Shown: in pieces, positions 1-9,687 of the stretch | Layout of the letters: every line of letters begins with the position of its first letter | Numbering within the stretch: the stretch's first letter is position 1 | Assembly: GCA_005791165.1 (NCBI GenBank) | Contig: SXXW01000033.1 | Coordinates: 1-64,000, forward strand | Source: Cytophagaceae bacterium | Lineage (GTDB): Bacteria > Bacteroidota > Bacteroidia > Cytophagales > Spirosomataceae | Length of the DNA stretch: 64,000 nucleotides | Direction of reading: 5' to 3' | Translations under genes and position numbers: made by a program | The notes under the pieces: model-generated | Databases searched by the model: none | Told to the model about the DNA's origin: nothing | The model's input: only the letters and a program-made list of their open reading frames with translations

Positions 1-338
1 CAAATTTTAATCGGATCAACACCTTATCAAGGTTATTATATCTCAATTTCTTTGACTTGTTCAATGTGATTTGAGTGAATTATCTCCAGATGCCATAGGT
101 TTGGTTTTTACTCAAACGCTCCTGATTACTTGGAATTCTATTTCGGATGTAGTAGCAGAGGCATTGAATTTTTTGATCTATGCGTGTCATATACTTTAGC
201 GTAATTCCTGGATTGACTTTGATCATCACAAAAATTATATTTTTAAATTTGAATCCATGGAGAAAAACTTATGGTAGGTTGCTATGGAGTAGGAAAGACA
301 AGCAAATCTTTTACATCTAAATGGCATTTTTTTTTTTT
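1..338. other. Upstream non-coding stretch, no gene recognised
   Basis: No convincing coding region is seen here. The longest open stretches entering from the left edge are only about 22 codons and resemble nothing I know. A run of 15 T residues occupies 327-341 and abuts the predicted susC promoter. A neighbouring gene, for example a PUL regulator, could lie just outside the window. Confidence 0.5.
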
Positions 339-370
339 TTTGCAGGTTAATTGACTTTTTATTAGATTTG
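339..370 (+). promoter_or_regulatory. Predicted Bacteroidota-type promoter of susC
   Basis: TTTG at 339-342 is followed after 20 bases by TAGATTTG at 363-370, which fits the -33/-7 consensus TTTG and TAnnTTTG. Transcription would start near 377, about 30 bases before the susC ATG. The -33 element sits at the 3' end of a 15-T run. Confidence 0.6.
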
Positions 371-407
371 AAAAATTATATTAAATCATTTAAAACTTAA
401 ATTAAAT

Positions 408-3400
408 ATGAAAAAAATCTTTATTACTTTTTTGGTTTTTTGCTTAAGCAATTTTGTTGTTTTGGCCCAAAACCATAGCGTAAGTGGTACGGTAAAGGAT
501 ACAGACGGAGCCGCACTGCCAGGTGTCAATATCATCGTAAAGGGTACGAATAAAGGTACTAGCACAAATAATGAAGGCAAGTTTAGCCTAAATGGTATCT
601 CTGAAAAGGCTAGTTTAATTATCACTTTTGTGGGCTACACAAAACAAGAAGTAGACATTGATGGCCGTAGTAAAATTGATATAAACTTAGTTTCGGACGA
701 TCAAGTATTGAATGAAGTCGTAGTAGTAGGTTACGGTACGCAGCAAAAAGTTAACCTTACTGGGGCTGTCGGAGTAGCCACCTCTGAAAGGATTCAAAGT
801 CGACCTATTGCCAATACCGGGGAAGGTTTACAAGGAGTAATTCCTAACCTTAATGTAAACGTAAGAAATGGAGACCCTTCTCAGTCACCAACATTTAATA
901 TCAGAGGCTTTCAGTCTATTAATGGTGGCTCACCACTTATTTTGGTTGATAACGTTCCTATGGATATTAACCGAATTAACCCGAATGATATTAAAAGTGT
1001 ATCAGTACTAAAAGATGCGGCTGCTGCTGCAGTTTATGGGGCTAGAGCAGCCTTTGGTGTTATTTTAATTGAAACTAAGTCTGGCTCGTCAGGTAAAGTT
1101 CAAGTAAATATAAGTTCCCAGGTTTCAATGGCAAAGCCTATTTTTAATATGGATGTCGTGACAGATCCTTACGAATTTGTCACCGCTCGTAATAAGGCGA
1201 ATATACGTACCTCTGGTGTACCCTCATATGATGCAGATTTTGTAGAGAAAACGAAGCGATATTCCGAAAACCCAACCTTTGAAAATTCATGGGGCGTGGT
1301 GAATGGAAGTTTACGTTACTATGGATTTAATAATTACCAGAATCAAATAATGACTGATTTTGCTCCTACTCACCAGCATGATGTTTCAGTATCAGGAGGT
1401 TCAGAAAAAAGTAGTTATTATCTTTCATTGGGTCATTTAAGTAAAGATGGATACATAAAGCCAGCTAATAACGAGAAGTTTAAGCGTAATAATTTAATGA
1501 TGAAAGCCGATTTTAAAATCAATAAATGGATTACATTAAACGAAAAAGTAATATTTAATCAGCAAAATAGTGATAAACCCCACTTTTATAATTGGGACGT
1601 AAATATCAATACGCTTGCACGTGTAAACCCTATTCAACCGATACAATTTCCTGATTTGCCTTTTTATCAATTGCAAGGAGATAGAGAACAATATGCGCCG
1701 TTAATCGGTAAGTATTTTGATGGAACCAACTGGTTTCCATACCTTTTAGATGGTGGTCGTGAAACCTTTACTAACAATGATTTGTGGTTGACCCAGGGCC
1801 TAACCCTAACACCTGCTGAAGGTTTGAAAATTATCGGATCTTTTTCGCATAATTCTTTTAGTAGAGAATATAAAGATGTGCAAAGTAAAGTAGATATTGT
1901 TTCACCTGATTTAAGAAACCCAAAACCTATTAGTAATGGATTCAGTGGCGACGATTGGGTGAGAAATGAAAGCAGAATAAATAGGTATAATGTAATCAAT
2001 ATTTATGGTGATTATTCTTTTCCTTTTTTACCTAAAAAACATGTCCTGAACCTAATAGCTGGATTTAACCAAGAAGATGCCAATTTTAGATATGTAGGAG
2101 CAAGAGCCAGAGGCTTAATAACCCCACTTATTCCAAATATTGGTGCCACAATAGGCAATCAAGAAACCTTTGGCTCAGAAGAGCATTTTTCATTAAGAGG
2201 TGTTTTCTATCGTTTAGGTTATAATTTTGATGAGCGCTATTTATTAGAATTAAATGGCCGCTATGATGGTTCTTCTCGTTTCCCCAAAGATACAAGATTT
2301 GGATTTTTCCCTTCAGTATCAGCTGGTTGGAGAATCAGCGAAGAAGCTTTTATGAAAGACCTTACTTGGGTATCTAATTTAAAGCTTAGGGGTTCTTATG
2401 GTACATTAGGAAATCAAACACTTAGAAACGATAATATAGAACTTTACTACCCATACTTAGCTACTTATGGGGCAGGGCGTGCTCCTTATCAATTTGGATC
2501 TGGTATGGTACCATTTATTGCGGCACCAGGCCTTGTTAGCCCTGGCCTTACTTGGGAAACAGTGGTCTCGAAAAACATAGGACTAGACGTTTCTTTATGG
2601 AATAATAGATTGGATGCCTCTTTTGATGTCTATACTAGAGACACTAAAGATATGTTAATGAATGTTTCATACCCTGATATTTTGGGTACGATCGCTCCTA
2701 AGGAAAATGCAGCAGATTTGCGTACCAAAGGATGGGAGGCGAGCCTAACGTATAAAAATAGTAAAGGTAAAGACTTTAGTTATGATGTAACGCTTGCTTT
2801 ATCCGATGCTACGGCCGCAATAACAAAATTTAGCAATCCTACTGGAGCTATTAATAACACTTTCAGAGTAGGCCAACAATTGGGTGAAATATGGGGTTTT
2901 GAAACTGTTGGAATATTCCAAACGGCCGACGAAGTAAAAGCCGCAGCTGACCAGTCAGGTTTGGGCAACAACTGGCGGGCTGGCGATATCCAGTATGCGG
3001 ATTTGAACGGGGATAGAAAAATAAATTATGGTGCTAATACCATTTCTAATCCGGGTGATCGTAAAATTATCGGGAATTCTACCCCTCGTTATACCTTTGG
3101 AATAAATAGTAGTATAAGATGGAAAAATTTCAATGCCAACATATTTTTTCAAGGAATTGGTAGCCAAGATTTTTGGCCTTCAGACGGTAACTGGACGTGG
3201 TTTTTCCCTTTCAATGCAGGTCATGTGGAGCGTTATTATATTACGGATACTTGGACGGAAGAAAATCGTAACGCGTATTTTCCGGCAGCACATATTTCTA
3301 CTAATGATGGTAAAAACAAAATTGCACAGTCTCGCTTTTTGCAAAATGCAGGCTATATGAGATTGAAAAACATACGCTTTGGCTATGATTTACCATCTAA

Positions 3401-3569
3401 AATCTCTAAAAAAGTGGCTATGAATAATGTACAGTTTTTTGTGGTGGGAGCCAATCTTTGGGAATATACCAAACTTAGAAAACCATTAGACCCAGAATCT
3501 ATTCAAAGTGGTGCGATTGAGTATCCAATGCAACGGTTATTTACTTTTGGTATTAACTTATCTCTATAA
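408..3569 (+). CDS. susC: SusC/RagA-family TonB-dependent outer-membrane transporter
   Basis: This 1053-residue protein is the outer-membrane channel half of a SusCD glycan importer, energised through TonB. A signal peptide (residues 1-20, cleavage after VVLA before Q21) is followed by a carboxypeptidase-regulatory-like beta-sandwich (about 25-95, with the LPGVNIIVKGT motif). Next come a TonB-box-like segment around 101-111 (LNEVVVVGYGT) and a plug carrying the SusC signature around 185-220 (PLILVDNVPM, DIKSVSVLKDAAAAAVYGAR). The rest is a beta-barrel ending in the terminal strand FGINLSL. The length is normal. susD starts 20 bases downstream, so the two are co-transcribed. The loaded sugar cannot be read from this protein, but the downstream lyases point to a uronic-acid polysaccharide. 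Confidence 0.95.
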   Translation: MKKIFITFLVFCLSNFVVLAQNHSVSGTVKDTDGAALPGVNIIVKGTNKGTSTNNEGKFSLNGISEKASLIITFVGYTKQEVDIDGRSKIDINLVSDDQVLNEVVVVGYGTQQKVNLTGAVGVATSERIQSRPIANTGEGLQGVIPNLNVNVRNGDPSQSPTFNIRGFQSINGGSPLILVDNVPMDINRINPNDIKSVSVLKDAAAAAVYGARAAFGVILIETKSGSSGKVQVNISSQVSMAKPIFNMDVVTDPYEFVTARNKANIRTSGVPSYDADFVEKTKRYSENPTFENSWGVVNGSLRYYGFNNYQNQIMTDFAPTHQHDVSVSGGSEKSSYYLSLGHLSKDGYIKPANNEKFKRNNLMMKADFKINKWITLNEKVIFNQQNSDKPHFYNWDVNINTLARVNPIQPIQFPDLPFYQLQGDREQYAPLIGKYFDGTNWFPYLLDGGRETFTNNDLWLTQGLTLTPAEGLKIIGSFSHNSFSREYKDVQSKVDIVSPDLRNPKPISNGFSGDDWVRNESRINRYNVINIYGDYSFPFLPKKHVLNLIAGFNQEDANFRYVGARARGLITPLIPNIGATIGNQETFGSEEHFSLRGVFYRLGYNFDERYLLELNGRYDGSSRFPKDTRFGFFPSVSAGWRISEEAFMKDLTWVSNLKLRGSYGTLGNQTLRNDNIELYYPYLATYGAGRAPYQFGSGMVPFIAAPGLVSPGLTWETVVSKNIGLDVSLWNNRLDASFDVYTRDTKDMLMNVSYPDILGTIAPKENAADLRTKGWEASLTYKNSKGKDFSYDVTLALSDATAAITKFSNPTGAINNTFRVGQQLGEIWGFETVGIFQTADEVKAAADQSGLGNNWRAGDIQYADLNGDRKINYGANTISNPGDRKIIGNSTPRYTFGINSSIRWKNFNANIFFQGIGSQDFWPSDGNWTWFFPFNAGHVERYYITDTWTEENRNAYFPAAHISTNDGKNKIAQSRFLQNAGYMRLKNIRFGYDLPSKISKKVAMNNVQFFVVGANLWEYTKLRKPLDPESIQSGAIEYPMQRLFTFGINLSL

Positions 3570-3589
3570 TCTTTAAATCGTAATTATCA

Positions 3590-5356
3590 ATGAAAAATAT
3601 ATTAATAACCCTTATTGTTCTCCTTTTTGTTGCTACTAGCTGTAACGATGAGTTTTTGGAGCGATATCCTTTGGATTCAATTACTGCTGAAACTTTCTGG
3701 AATACGGAAAACGATCTATCTGTATACAATAATAGTTTATACAATTTGGCCAGAAATGATTTGAATGTGCCTATTATGATGGGTCATGACGAAGGATTTA
3801 ACAGTAATTTTCTTAGTATTTGGTATTTGGACGAAATGAGTGATAATGCTACTAGTGTACATCCTCGCCATAATTTTTATGCCCAAATTAGAGCTGGGAA
3901 ACATATTGCCACGGTAAACCCTGATAACTATGGCTATCGTGGATGGAATTTTGTCCGTGCTATAAATATTGGTTTGGCCAACTATGGTAAGGCTAAAGTT
4001 ACAGATGCTATTCGAAACAGGTATGTTGGTGAGGCGAGACTATTTAGAGGATGGTTTTATGCAGATAAAGTAAGTAAATATGGCGATGTGCCTTACATTG
4101 AAAAAGAGCTAAATACAGAGTCGGAAGAGCTATTTGCAGCAAGAACCCCTCGGGTTCAAGCGATGGATAAAATTTTTGATGACCTAGCATTTGCTGCCAA
4201 GAACCTTCCGGATAGTTGGGGAGATGGCGGTGCTCCGGGAAGATTAAACCGTTGGTGTGCGTTGTTAGTACAAGCTAGAGTTTGCCTTTTTGAGGGAACA
4301 TGGCGTAAATATCACGGTATACCCGGTGGGCAAAAGTTCCTTGAAACTGCTGCGGCTGCATCAAAGGAATTGATTGAAAAAGGTCCATATAAAATATTTA
4401 CTACCGGAAATCCTAATAAGGATTATAATTCCTACATGCAAGCTTTAAATCTATCTGGTAACCCAGAGGTGATGTATTGGAGAAAATATACGCTTGGCGT
4501 CATAACGAACCACGTTCAATCGTACTTTGAATACCACGGTGGAGCTACTCGAGATTTTGTGGAGGATTATTTATGTACTGATGGCCTTCCTATTTCATTA
4601 TCAAAGCTATATAAAGGAGATGGTAAAATAGAAGATTCTTTTGAGAATAGAGATCCTAGGATGCGCCAGACAATTCTTCACCCAAGTGATGTCTCGGTGT
4701 ATAAATACCATTTGAATGATGGGCGTGCTTACCCGCGACTTAATGGAATGGCCGGTGGTAGAATATCAAATACAGGTTACCATGTAATTAAAAATTATAA
4801 TGCCGATGATATGATCGGAAAAGCTTTTAACACTGCTGAGTCTCCTGCAATTACGCTTAGATTGGCCGAAGGCTTACTCATTTATGCGGAAGCGCAAGCC
4901 GAATTAGGTAAAATTTCTCAGGGTGATTTAGATATGAGTATTAATAAACTTCGTGACCGAGTTAAAATGCCTCATTTAAAATTGGATAATATTCCAGTGG
5001 ATCCTAAATATGTAGCTGAAGGTATTTCACCAGTATTAGCCGAAATCAGACGAGAAAGAAGAATCGAATTGTTTAATGAAGGATTCCGATACGATGACCT
5101 TCGACGCTGGAAACGAGGAGCTAAGCTGAAAATTAAATCATTGGGATTAGCTATGGATGCTTCACAAAAGGAACGATATAAAGGTTTCGTTGTTAGACTT
5201 TATAAGGACCCCGTTAATGGCAAGGAATATTTAGAGCCTTATGCGGGCTCAGATTTTGCTGATCCTGTTTTCGAAGAGACAAAGCATTATCTCTGGCCTA
5301 TTCCTTTGAATATTTTGGCTCAAAACCCTGCTATTAAGCAAAATCCTGGTTGGTAA
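3590..5356 (+). CDS. susD: RagB/SusD-family surface glycan-binding lipoprotein
   Basis: This 588-residue lipoprotein is the lid of the SusCD importer and captures glycan at the cell surface. A lipoprotein signal ends at Cys18 (LLFVATSC), followed by the typical EFLERYPLDSITAETFW start of mature SusD proteins. The helical TPR-like core includes GYRGWNFVRAINIGLANY, and the C-terminal half has the SusD motif region AEIRRERRIELFNEGFRYDDLRRW. The end, ILAQNPAIKQNPGW, is typical of the family. It partners the SusC protein encoded immediately upstream. A strong hairpin follows the stop codon. Confidence 0.95.
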   Translation: MKNILITLIVLLFVATSCNDEFLERYPLDSITAETFWNTENDLSVYNNSLYNLARNDLNVPIMMGHDEGFNSNFLSIWYLDEMSDNATSVHPRHNFYAQIRAGKHIATVNPDNYGYRGWNFVRAINIGLANYGKAKVTDAIRNRYVGEARLFRGWFYADKVSKYGDVPYIEKELNTESEELFAARTPRVQAMDKIFDDLAFAAKNLPDSWGDGGAPGRLNRWCALLVQARVCLFEGTWRKYHGIPGGQKFLETAAAASKELIEKGPYKIFTTGNPNKDYNSYMQALNLSGNPEVMYWRKYTLGVITNHVQSYFEYHGGATRDFVEDYLCTDGLPISLSKLYKGDGKIEDSFENRDPRMRQTILHPSDVSVYKYHLNDGRAYPRLNGMAGGRISNTGYHVIKNYNADDMIGKAFNTAESPAITLRLAEGLLIYAEAQAELGKISQGDLDMSINKLRDRVKMPHLKLDNIPVDPKYVAEGISPVLAEIRRERRIELFNEGFRYDDLRRWKRGAKLKIKSLGLAMDASQKERYKGFVVRLYKDPVNGKEYLEPYAGSDFADPVFEETKHYLWPIPLNILAQNPAIKQNPGW

Positions 5357-5384
5357 TCATTTTTTCTTACATTAATTTAAAATT

Positions 5385-5426
5385 AACATCCATGCCACAC
5401 CTTTCGAAAAGTGTGGCATGGATGTT
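5385..5426 (+). terminator. Strong hairpin after susD
   Basis: A perfect 16-bp stem (5385-5400 with 5411-5426) encloses a 10-base loop that contains TTTCGAAA. No long U-run follows, only TTTAAA-type sequence. It may therefore be a partial terminator or an mRNA-stabilising 3' structure that separates high susCD expression from the enzyme genes downstream. Confidence 0.7.
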
Positions 5427-5574
5427 TAAAGCAAGCATCTTAAGTTTAAATTAATTTTTATTGAATTCTTTTAAAACATTTCATAGACAAGAATCCTCAT
5501 TTACATTCTTAACCTCTCGAAAATGGGTTCAATCTTTGAATATTCTTTTATTCAATACTTAGAATTTTAAAAAA

Positions 5575-6666
5575 ATGGATGTAAAAAAAATACCGTTATT
5601 AATTGCAGTTTTACTTTTTTCATTTTGTAAAATTTTGGCGTAAAAAACTGCCGTTAGTATTGTAAAGGATCAATTCTATATCAATGGAAAACCAACCTAC
5701 CCAGGTAGGTATTGGCAAAATCTTAAAATTGAAGGTCTTTTAATGAATGCGAAAATGGTTCAAGGTGTATTTGATGATCTTAACCCTGAAATTTCATCTG
5801 AATTTCAATATCCTGATACTCAAATGTGGGATGCCACAAGAAATAACAATGAATTTGTAAAAGCTATGCCCCAATGGAAAGCCCATGGCTTACTTTCCTT
5901 TACATTAAATATGCAAGGCGGAAGCCCATATGTCTATGGTAACAAAAAGTGTATTAACCCAGGTTTTCATTCGGATGGTCGCCTCATGATACCCTATATG
6001 AATCGGCTTGAAAATATTCTTAGAAAGGCTGATGAATTAAATATGGTTGTGATTCTAGGCCTTTTTTATTTTGGACAAGATCAATTCCTTAAGGATGAAA
6101 AGGCCGTGATAAATGCGGTGAGGAACGTAAGAAACTGGCTATTGAAAAAAGGCTATCAAAATGTAATGATTGAAATTGCCAATGAGTGTGATCACAAAGA
6201 TTACGACCATGCCATTCTTCGGCCAGATCGAATTTCTGAATTAATCAATCTAGTGAAGAATAAAAAGAAAAATGGAAATCGTTTACTAGTAAGTACAAGC
6301 TTCACAGGGCGAAAAGTGCCTAATGACCCCATTATTAAAGCCTCAGATTTTCTTCTGATTCACGGAAATGGAGCAAAAAACACAGCAGACATTCAACGTT
6401 TGATAGATCATACAAAAGCATCTAAAGCCTATCAGAACATACCCATAATAAATAATGAAGACGACCATTATGATTTTGAAAAGGAAACTAATAACATGAT
6501 AGTTTCTATAAAAAATTACGTTTCTTGGGGCTATTTTGATTTTCGATTTAAAGGTGAAACAGATTTCAATGAAGGCTATCAAACTATACCTGTAAATTGG
6601 AATATAAGTTCTACAAGAAAAAAAGCATTTTTTGCTAAATTGAGAGAAATAACAGAAAGCAATTAA
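5575..6666 (+). pseudogene. Clan GH-A-like (cellulase-type TIM barrel) glycosidase, interrupted by a stop codon after the signal peptide
   Basis: Reading from ATG 5575 gives a signal peptide (MDVKKIPLLIAVLLFSFCKILA), and then codon 23 is TAA (5641-5643). The same frame continues without further stops through KTAVSIVKDQFYINGKPTYP to 6666. A CAA (Gln) there would recreate the usual LA|Q cleavage site, so a single C-to-T change explains the break. The next in-frame ATG (5743) would give a 307-residue product without export signal. In that numbering, IEIANE (acid/base candidate Glu148, preceded by Asn as in clan GH-A) and INNEDDHYD (nucleophile candidate Glu239) look intact. It sits inside a PUL, so an exported glycan hydrolase is expected. 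The GH family is not assigned. Confidence 0.75.
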
Positions 6667-6686
6667 CAGTTAAATCAAAAGGTAAA

Positions 6687-7829
6687 ATGAAAATAATAAC
6701 CAGAACTAAATTAAATATCGGTATTGCATTGATATCCTGCTTGACTCTTTTGCTATCTTGTGCAACTAAACCCCCTTTAAAGTCCTTTGAAAAACCCCAG
6801 ATTGAATCTGCAATGATCAAAGCAATGCAATGGCAAGAGAAAAATTTTAAATATGGTAAAGGACCAACAGATTGGACCAATGGAGCTTTTTACACAGGAA
6901 TAATGCGAGCGCATTTAGCTACGCAAAACACTGTTTTTAAAGATGCAATAATCAATATGGGGCGTAAAAATGAATGGAAAACCTACGATAGATATTTTCA
7001 TGCTGATGATATCGCTATTGCCGCATCATATATTTATCTCAAAAAAAATGGCAATGATGAAGCGAACTTAGAAGCTACTGATGCTTGGATATATGACCAT
7101 TTAAATAAGCCTCATGATTGGAAAGTAGGAATAGGAAGTGCTGAGCAAAAAATACTATGGTGGTGGTGTGACGCACTTTTTATGGCGCCACCCGTATTGG
7201 TCAATTATTCGAATCTTAAAAAGGATAGCCAATATTTGGACGAAATGCATAAATATTACATGCAAACCTATGAGTACTTATTCGACAAAGATGAAAAGTT
7301 ATTTTATCGAGATAATCGTTTTTTCATAAAAGGAGATCCCTCAGATAAACTGGAACGCAACGGCAAAAAAGTTTTTTGGTCAAGAGGGAATGGTTGGGTA
7401 TTGGCGGGCCTTGCATTGATTCTTGACGATATGCCCAAAAATTATGTTCATCGTCCTTTCTACGAAAATCTTTTTAAAACGATGTCTGCGAGAATATTAG
7501 CCTTGCAACCGAGCGATGGCCTATGGCGTACTAGCTTGCTTGATCCTGATAGTTTTATGCATGGAGAAGCAAGTGGAAGTGGTTTCCATACTTTTGCTTT
7601 AGCCTGGGGAATTAATCAAGGCATACTATCAAAAGAAAACTATCTCCCTAGTGTATTAAAGGCGTGGACAGCATTAGAAAAATGCCAACAAGAAAACGGT
7701 ATGATAGGCTGGGTACAAGCCATTGGTTTTGACCCCAAACCTGCCGACAAGGACTCTTGGTTTAATTTTGGAACCGGTGCCTTTTTATTGGCTGGAAGTG
7801 AAATGCTAAAAATGAAGTCAGATAAATAA
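6687..7829 (+). CDS. Unsaturated uronyl hydrolase, GH88/GH105 (YesR/YteR) family lipoprotein
   Basis: The protein has 380 residues with a lipoprotein signal ending at Cys25 (LTLLLSC), so it is probably anchored in the periplasm or outer membrane. The (alpha/alpha)6 barrel family removes the 4,5-unsaturated uronic acid that polysaccharide lyases leave on oligosaccharides. Visible family motifs are DWTNGAFYTG (62-71), HADDIAIA (105-112), WWWCDALFMAPP (158-169, with Asp162 as candidate catalytic acid) and FWSRGNGWVLAGLAL. The GH105 members act on unsaturated galacturonyl or glucuronyl residues, and GH88 members on GAG products; I cannot separate them by eye. It lies 20 bases after the broken glycosidase and upstream of the lyases whose products it would process. 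Confidence 0.88.
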   Translation: MKIITRTKLNIGIALISCLTLLLSCATKPPLKSFEKPQIESAMIKAMQWQEKNFKYGKGPTDWTNGAFYTGIMRAHLATQNTVFKDAIINMGRKNEWKTYDRYFHADDIAIAASYIYLKKNGNDEANLEATDAWIYDHLNKPHDWKVGIGSAEQKILWWWCDALFMAPPVLVNYSNLKKDSQYLDEMHKYYMQTYEYLFDKDEKLFYRDNRFFIKGDPSDKLERNGKKVFWSRGNGWVLAGLALILDDMPKNYVHRPFYENLFKTMSARILALQPSDGLWRTSLLDPDSFMHGEASGSGFHTFALAWGINQGILSKENYLPSVLKAWTALEKCQQENGMIGWVQAIGFDPKPADKDSWFNFGTGAFLLAGSEMLKMKSDK

Positions 7830-7866
7830 ATTATTTTAAATACTAAATAAAATATCCCCAAAAGTC

Positions 7867-9687
7867 ATGAAAAAAACACTTTTTTTCTTATTGGTTTTCT
7901 CGTTTTTCAAGGCAAATTCACAAAATTTGCCTGGCCACCCAAGAATAATATTGCTAAAAAATGAAGAAAATATCATTGCCGCTAACATAAAAAATGATAA
8001 AAATTGGGCAAAAATACACCAAACTATTTTGGCCGAAAGCGATAAAATTATTGTTTTACCCACTTTAGAGCGTATCCAAATTGGACGTCGTTTATTAGAT
8101 AAATCTAGAGAGTGTTTGCGAAGGGTATTCTTTCTTTCATATGCATATCGTATATCAAAAGATAAAAAATATTTTGACCGATGTGAAGCCGAATTATTGA
8201 AGGTTTGCCAATTTTCAGATTGGAATCCTAGTCATTTTCTAGATGTTGCCGAAATGACTTTGGGCGTATCAATAGGCTATGATTGGCTTTATGATAATTT
8301 ATCTGAAAATTCTCGAAATATTATTAAACAAGCTATATTGAAAAAAGGAATTGAGCCTTCGCTTGATCCAAAATACAATTCGTGGCTCAGCGTAAGCCAC
8401 AATTGGAATCAGGTTTGTAATGCCGGGATGACCTATGGTGCTTTAGCTATTTATGAGGAAAACCCAACACTCTCAAAACAAATTATTGCCCGAGCCAAGG
8501 AATCAATCAAAATGCCATTAGAAGACTATAATCCTGATGGAGCTTACCCCGAAGGCTACGGGTATTGGGGTTACGGAACTAGCTTTCATATATTGTTTTT
8601 AAGTGCTCTACAAACCATACAATTAATCGATAACCAAATAGATAGCGGGTTAATTAAAACTGCTTCATACTTTCAAAACATGCTAGGTACCTCTGGTAAA
8701 AGCTTTAATTATTCAGATGCTGGCAATGGTGCTGGCCTTAACGCGGCCATGTTTTGGTTTGCTTATCAATCAAAAAATAACAGCCTGCTTTTCAACGAAA
8801 AAAATTATTTGGATGATGCCTCAAAAATGGGTGGTAATAGAATTTTACCAGCTGCGATGATTTGGGGGAAAGACCTGAAATTAGATCAAATTGATGTCCC
8901 AACGCAAAAAACTTGGATGGGCCAAGGGAAAAGCCCGGTGGCTATGATGCGCAGTTCCTGGACAGATAAAAATGCTATTTATGTGGGTTTAAAAGCAGGA
9001 TCAGCTGCTGTAAATCATGCACATATGGATATTGGCTCTTTTGTCATGGATGCTTATGGCGAGCGTTGGGCCATGGATTTAGGTATGCAAGAATATGAAT
9101 CGCTGGAGTCGAAAGGTGTAAAGTTATGGGACAAAACCCAAAATGGGCAGCGTTGGGAAATTATGAGATACAACAATCATTATCATAACACCTTAAGTTT
9201 CGACAATGAGCTACAGCTAGTTGAAAAAAAAGCCACAATAATTCAAAATACCACAACACCCAATTTTATGAGTGCTGTAACAGACCTCAGCTCTATTTAT
9301 GAAAACAAAATAAAAGAAGCAAAGAGAGGGCTTGCGATACTACAAAATGATATTGTCGTAATTAAAGATGAAATTACGAATAATGAAAAGCCTACTCAAA
9401 TGAAATGGCTAATGGTCACACAAGCCGATGTAAAAATTTTAAATGCTAATACTTTTCAATTAACCCAGAATGGAAAAAAAATGTATTTAAAAGTACTTGC
9501 GAATACAAAAATTGAACTAAAAATCTGGAACACTGATGCGGTAAATTCTTTTGATGCACCTAATCCAGGTACAATTAGAATTGGTTTTTTGGCTAATTTG
9601 GCTGCTAGTCAAAAAGGCGATTTTACTGTTCTTTTATCATCAAATAATAAAATAGTGAAAGTAAAACCTTTAAATCAATGGAAATAA
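7867..9687 (+). CDS. Heparinase II/III-type polysaccharide lyase (first of two)
   Basis: This 606-residue secreted protein (signal peptide about 1-19, cut before QNLPGHPR) has an alpha/alpha toroid followed by a beta-sandwich, as in heparinase II/III relatives. Candidate active-site motifs are SHNWNQVCNAG (177-187), YPEGYGYWGYG (227-237) and NHAHMDIGSF (383-392), plus NNHYHNTLSF further on. These His, Tyr and Asn residues fit a beta-elimination lyase acting on uronic acids. The PL family number (PL12, 15, 17, 21 and others share this fold) is not decidable here. Its stop codon overlaps the next gene's start by 10 bases, indicating translational coupling. Confidence 0.87.
   Translation: MKKTLFFLLVFSFFKANSQNLPGHPRIILLKNEENIIAANIKNDKNWAKIHQTILAESDKIIVLPTLERIQIGRRLLDKSRECLRRVFFLSYAYRISKDKKYFDRCEAELLKVCQFSDWNPSHFLDVAEMTLGVSIGYDWLYDNLSENSRNIIKQAILKKGIEPSLDPKYNSWLSVSHNWNQVCNAGMTYGALAIYEENPTLSKQIIARAKESIKMPLEDYNPDGAYPEGYGYWGYGTSFHILFLSALQTIQLIDNQIDSGLIKTASYFQNMLGTSGKSFNYSDAGNGAGLNAAMFWFAYQSKNNSLLFNEKNYLDDASKMGGNRILPAAMIWGKDLKLDQIDVPTQKTWMGQGKSPVAMMRSSWTDKNAIYVGLKAGSAAVNHAHMDIGSFVMDAYGERWAMDLGMQEYESLESKGVKLWDKTQNGQRWEIMRYNNHYHNTLSFDNELQLVEKKATIIQNTTTPNFMSAVTDLSSIYENKIKEAKRGLAILQNDIVVIKDEITNNEKPTQMKWLMVTQADVKILNANTFQLTQNGKKMYLKVLANTKIELKIWNTDAVNSFDAPNPGTIRIGFLANLAASQKGDFTVLLSSNNKIVKVKPLNQWK

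Noticed and set aside
1-75. Short open stretch at the left edge as the tail of an upstream gene
   Set aside because: Only about 22 codons in any frame, no recognisable motif.
386-625. Antisense ORF over the susC start
   Set aside because: It lies opposite a clear signal peptide and conserved domain, and has no promoter or homologue-like motif.
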